From VAZQ01 sp035693615 (GTDB lineage: Bacteria; Pseudomonadota; Alphaproteobacteria; Rhizobiales; Xanthobacteraceae), in contig DASSGH010000055.1 of assembly GCA_035693615.1 (NCBI GenBank), forward strand, positions 1-24,561: a DNA stretch of 24,561 nt, read 5' to 3'. Positions 22,272 to 24,561 of the stretch are shown piece by piece (the first letter of the stretch is position 1; every line of letters begins with the position of its first letter). The notes under the pieces are model-generated. The model did no database searches, was not told the origin of the DNA, and worked only from the letters and a program-made list of their open reading frames with translations. The position numbers and the translations under genes are program-made.

Positions 22272-23468
22272 ATGGATTTATATCACCACGACCAAGTTCC
22301 ATTTGCTCGCTGGATCATCAGCGGGGGCCTGCTGCATGAGCCCTTCGTCGTTGTCGACGTTGGCGTGCAAGGGGGCGAGCACCTCCGCTGGGGGCTGCTC
22401 GGGGACCAGGTGCGCGTTTACGGCTTCGACGCCATCGCCGAAGCGATCGATCGCATCACGGCGGCGGGCGTTCGTCCGCACCGGGTGTTTCGCGCCATGG
22501 CGATCGGAAACGAGGATGGGGAGCGCGAGTTTTTCGTTCCACCGAATACCACCGCTGCCTCCTTCTACGAGCAAGTGACATTGCACCAGACCGCAAAGCA
22601 CGGCGACGGCGCGCCCGGCGCGCGGGTCGTGCCGATCCGGCGCCTCGATACGCTTTTCGCCGCCGGCGAACTTCCCGCCGCCGACTACATCAAGACCGAT
22701 TGCGAAAGTTTCGATCCGGAAGTGCTGCGTGGGGCACGCCGCTACCTCGCGCAGTCCAACATCCTGTCATTGACCGTGGAAACCGATTTCAGCATTTCCG
22801 GCACGTATCCGCGCACGCCGTTCGTCGAGATCAGCAACATCGCCGTTGAGCATCGGCTCATCGTCTTCGACATCAATGCCGTGCGTCACCCGCGGCCGGC
22901 ATACGTAGCGGCTAGAGAGCGTCACCCTTGGCCGGCAGCCGATCCGCTGCATGACTATCCTTATCTCGACGTCGGCCAACCCCGGACCTACGATTTTCTG
23001 TTCTGTCGGGATTTCGTGCTCGAACAGAAAAAGCCGGAAATTTTTGCCGACGTGCCGGATGCGGTCACGCGTCCGACAACGGACAAACTCATCAAGGCCA
23101 TGATCAATTTCGAACTGCATGGATTGATGGACTGCGCGGTGGAGATCGCCGAGCATTTCCGGGCGCAGCTCGCCGAGCGGCTCGACGTCGATACCGCAAT
23201 CGAGTTGCTGGCGCGGCGACCGCCCTACGCCCGCAATACGGCCGACGTGACGGACGCTATCCGCATGATCGCAGTGCTACGTTCGCTCCATCAACAAACG
23301 GCGGCTCGCCTTGCCGAAAGCGAGGCGCGGCTGCAGGAGATGCAGGCGGAAAATCGCGCGTTGCAACGCAAGCTCGCAGCCGCGAACGGCACGCCCTCGT
23401 CCGCGGTCTCGGGAGGCGGATTGCTCAGGGAGCTGGGCCGGCGCATCCGGCGCGGCATCCCGAATTGA
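22272..23468 (+). CDS. FkbM family SAM-dependent methyltransferase with C-terminal coiled coil
   Basis: 398 residues from the ATG at 22272 (a TTG lies six bases upstream). The N-terminal ~200 residues are an FkbM-like Rossmann methyltransferase: FVVVDVGVQGGEHL at 25-38 is the SAM loop, D53 in YGFDA follows strand 2, and DYIKTDCESFDPEVLRGA (138-155) is the hallmark KxDxEGxExxVLxGA with Gly replaced by Ser. FkbM proteins O-methylate sugars, polyketides or glycolipids. The part after residue 230 is not typical: an all-helical segment and then a heptad-like coiled coil (about 335-368, RSLHQQTAARLAESEARLQE) and a basic end (RRIRRG). The divergent kinase start is only 60 bases away. The substrate is unknown. 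Confidence 0.85.
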   Translation: MDLYHHDQVPFARWIISGGLLHEPFVVVDVGVQGGEHLRWGLLGDQVRVYGFDAIAEAIDRITAAGVRPHRVFRAMAIGNEDGEREFFVPPNTTAASFYEQVTLHQTAKHGDGAPGARVVPIRRLDTLFAAGELPAADYIKTDCESFDPEVLRGARRYLAQSNILSLTVETDFSISGTYPRTPFVEISNIAVEHRLIVFDINAVRHPRPAYVAARERHPWPAADPLHDYPYLDVGQPRTYDFLFCRDFVLEQKKPEIFADVPDAVTRPTTDKLIKAMINFELHGLMDCAVEIAEHFRAQLAERLDVDTAIELLARRPPYARNTADVTDAIRMIAVLRSLHQQTAARLAESEARLQEMQAENRALQRKLAAANGTPSSAVSGGGLLRELGRRIRRGIPN

Positions 23469-23511
23469 CCGAGCGGCGCAACGCCCGCTTAGCCCCGCTG
23501 TAGAACCATCC

Positions 23512-24414
23512 TCAGGCAAAAAACTCGAGTAGCGCCTTTGCCGTCGCCTCCGGCGCCTCCTCGGCGAGATAGTGCCCGCAGTCGATGGCAAAACCGTGCA
23601 CGTCCGTCGCCCATTCCTGCCAGGTCGCGAGCGGCCCTTCGGTCTCGGCCGGGATGCCGCCGGCAGCGCCCCAGATCGCAAGCATCGGGCAGGTGATCTT
23701 CGCGCCGGCGGCGCGCGACTGCTCGTCGTGTGTCAGATCGGTGGTGCGGCCGGCGCGATAGTCCTCGCAGGTCGCATGGATGCGGACCGGATCATTGAAA
23801 AACGCGTGGTAGTGCGCGAGCGCGCGCGGGTCGAAGGCCGCGAGGCTCTTGGCCTTGGTCCCAGCGGCGGCCCGAGTGTCGAAGTAGTAGAGCGGATCCT
23901 TGCCGACCAGGGTCTCCGGGAACGGCGCCGGCAAGGCAAGGAACATCCAGTGCCAGGCGCGATTGGCGAGGCGGGCATCCATCCGGTGCCACATCGTCCA
24001 GGTCGGCACGATGTCGAGCACCGCGAGCCGTTCGAGCCGCCCGGGGTGATCGAGCGCGAGCCGATAGGCGACGCGGCCGCCGCGGTCGTGCCCGGCAAGG
24101 CGAAAGCGCACGTGACCAAGCGCCTCCATCGCCTCGATCATGGCGGCGGCCATGGCGCGCTTGGTGTAGGGCGCGTGCGCGGCGTCCGATCGCGGCGCAT
24201 CGGACCAGCCGTAACCGGGCAAATCGGGAATGATCAGGCTGAAATGCGCCGCCAGCGCCGGCGCCACGCGATGCCACATCACGTTGGTCTGCGGATAGCC
24301 GTGAAGGAGGAGCAGCGGCGGCCCTTCCCCGCCGCTGCGCGCGAAGACGCGGCCGGCCGCGGTATCGATCCAGTGCGAGGCGAAGCCCGGATAGAGATCG
24401 GCGAGATCGGCCAT
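23512..24414 (-). CDS. Fluoroacetate dehalogenase-like alpha/beta hydrolase
   Basis: 300 residues from the ATG at 24414; the start MADLADLYPGF matches the family's N-terminus, while the frame further upstream begins at a TTG. All residues described for the Rhodopseudomonas enzyme RPA1163 are present at almost the same numbers: nucleophile D110 (GHDRGGR), carboxylate-binding R111 and R114, D134, the halide pocket H155-W156 and Y219, and the base H281 (CGHYLAEEAP; 280 in RPA1163, one extra residue before it). These enzymes cleave the C-F bond of fluoroacetate by SN2 attack and water release. The agreement extends through TKRAMAAAMIEAMEALGHV and the PGRLERLAVLDI block. Some homologues act on chloro- or bromo-acids or as plain esterases, so fluoroacetate is a strong prediction but unproven. 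Confidence 0.88.
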   Translation of the reverse strand: MADLADLYPGFASHWIDTAAGRVFARSGGEGPPLLLLHGYPQTNVMWHRVAPALAAHFSLIIPDLPGYGWSDAPRSDAAHAPYTKRAMAAAMIEAMEALGHVRFRLAGHDRGGRVAYRLALDHPGRLERLAVLDIVPTWTMWHRMDARLANRAWHWMFLALPAPFPETLVGKDPLYYFDTRAAAGTKAKSLAAFDPRALAHYHAFFNDPVRIHATCEDYRAGRTTDLTHDEQSRAAGAKITCPMLAIWGAAGGIPAETEGPLATWQEWATDVHGFAIDCGHYLAEEAPEATAKALLEFFA

Positions 24415-24561
24415 GGACGCACTCGTTCGCAAGCGTTCAAACTGATTCAACGTCCCCACCGCCACGCCCTTGCAAAAACTGTCGCTCTTTAACAGCAAAG
24501 CCTTGCGGCGCGCCTTCGCGCAACATTTAGGCTTTCGATTTTTCGAGCGATTCCCGTTCCA

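Overview
The window looks like a chromosome segment of a GC-rich alphaproteobacterium, most likely Hyphomicrobiales (Bradyrhizobium/Rhodopseudomonas/Xanthobacteraceae side). Reasons: an endonuclease-type MutL with the alphaproteobacterial CNHGRP motif, the M16-M16-mutL and rsmD-rluB/tadA gene orders, a perfect EcfG-type (GGAAC-N17-CGTT) promoter, a dehalogenase that closely matches Rhodopseudomonas RPA1163, and short palindromic repeats of a kind I associate with these genomes. No taxon could be checked by search.

Layout. 1-5583 (+): the tail of an upstream gene, an overlapping pair of exported M16 peptidases (one catalytic, one not), the ribosome-rescue hydrolase arfB, and mutL. 5651-6826 (-): a GT4 glycosyltransferase with an EcfG-like promoter upstream. 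7142-12360: a divergent metabolic locus. Leftward lie two exported RidA-like proteins and a cytosolic FAD oxidoreductase of the D-amino-acid-oxidase family; rightward lie two Bug/TctC solute-binding proteins around an exported carboxymuconolactone-decarboxylase-like protein. 12370-12473: a palindromic repeat element. 12504-14653: RNA-modification genes rsmD and rluB (-), divergent from tadA (+), with a REP-like hairpin between them. 14667-17561: an accessory block holding an exported TPR protein and a divergent, frameshifted LysR regulator, closed by a decayed second copy of the tadA 3' end. 17640-20039: an exported SGNH hydrolase (+) convergent with opgC (-), separated by two related ~77-bp palindromes ending in CTAGTGC/GCACTAG; the second supplies the opgC stop codon. 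20308-22211 (-): an aminoglycoside-phosphotransferase-like (ACAD10/11 type) kinase overlapping a patatin-like phospholipase. 22272-23468 (+): an FkbM methyltransferase with a coiled-coil tail. 23512-24414 (-): a fluoroacetate-dehalogenase homologue with every key residue in place.

Housekeeping (translation quality, mismatch repair, RNA modification) alternates with accessory modules whose base composition is visibly more A+T rich (the RidA and TPR/LysR segments). The points most worth a second look are the duplicated tadA 3' end that brackets the TPR/LysR block as 96-bp direct repeats, the almost entirely exported RidA/Bug/CMD locus whose RidA proteins lack the imine-deaminase arginine, the paired CTAGTGC palindromes, and the dehalogenase. 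I found no tRNA, rRNA, CRISPR array, transposase or integrase gene. The last ~147 bases (24415-24561) hold no gene that I can see.
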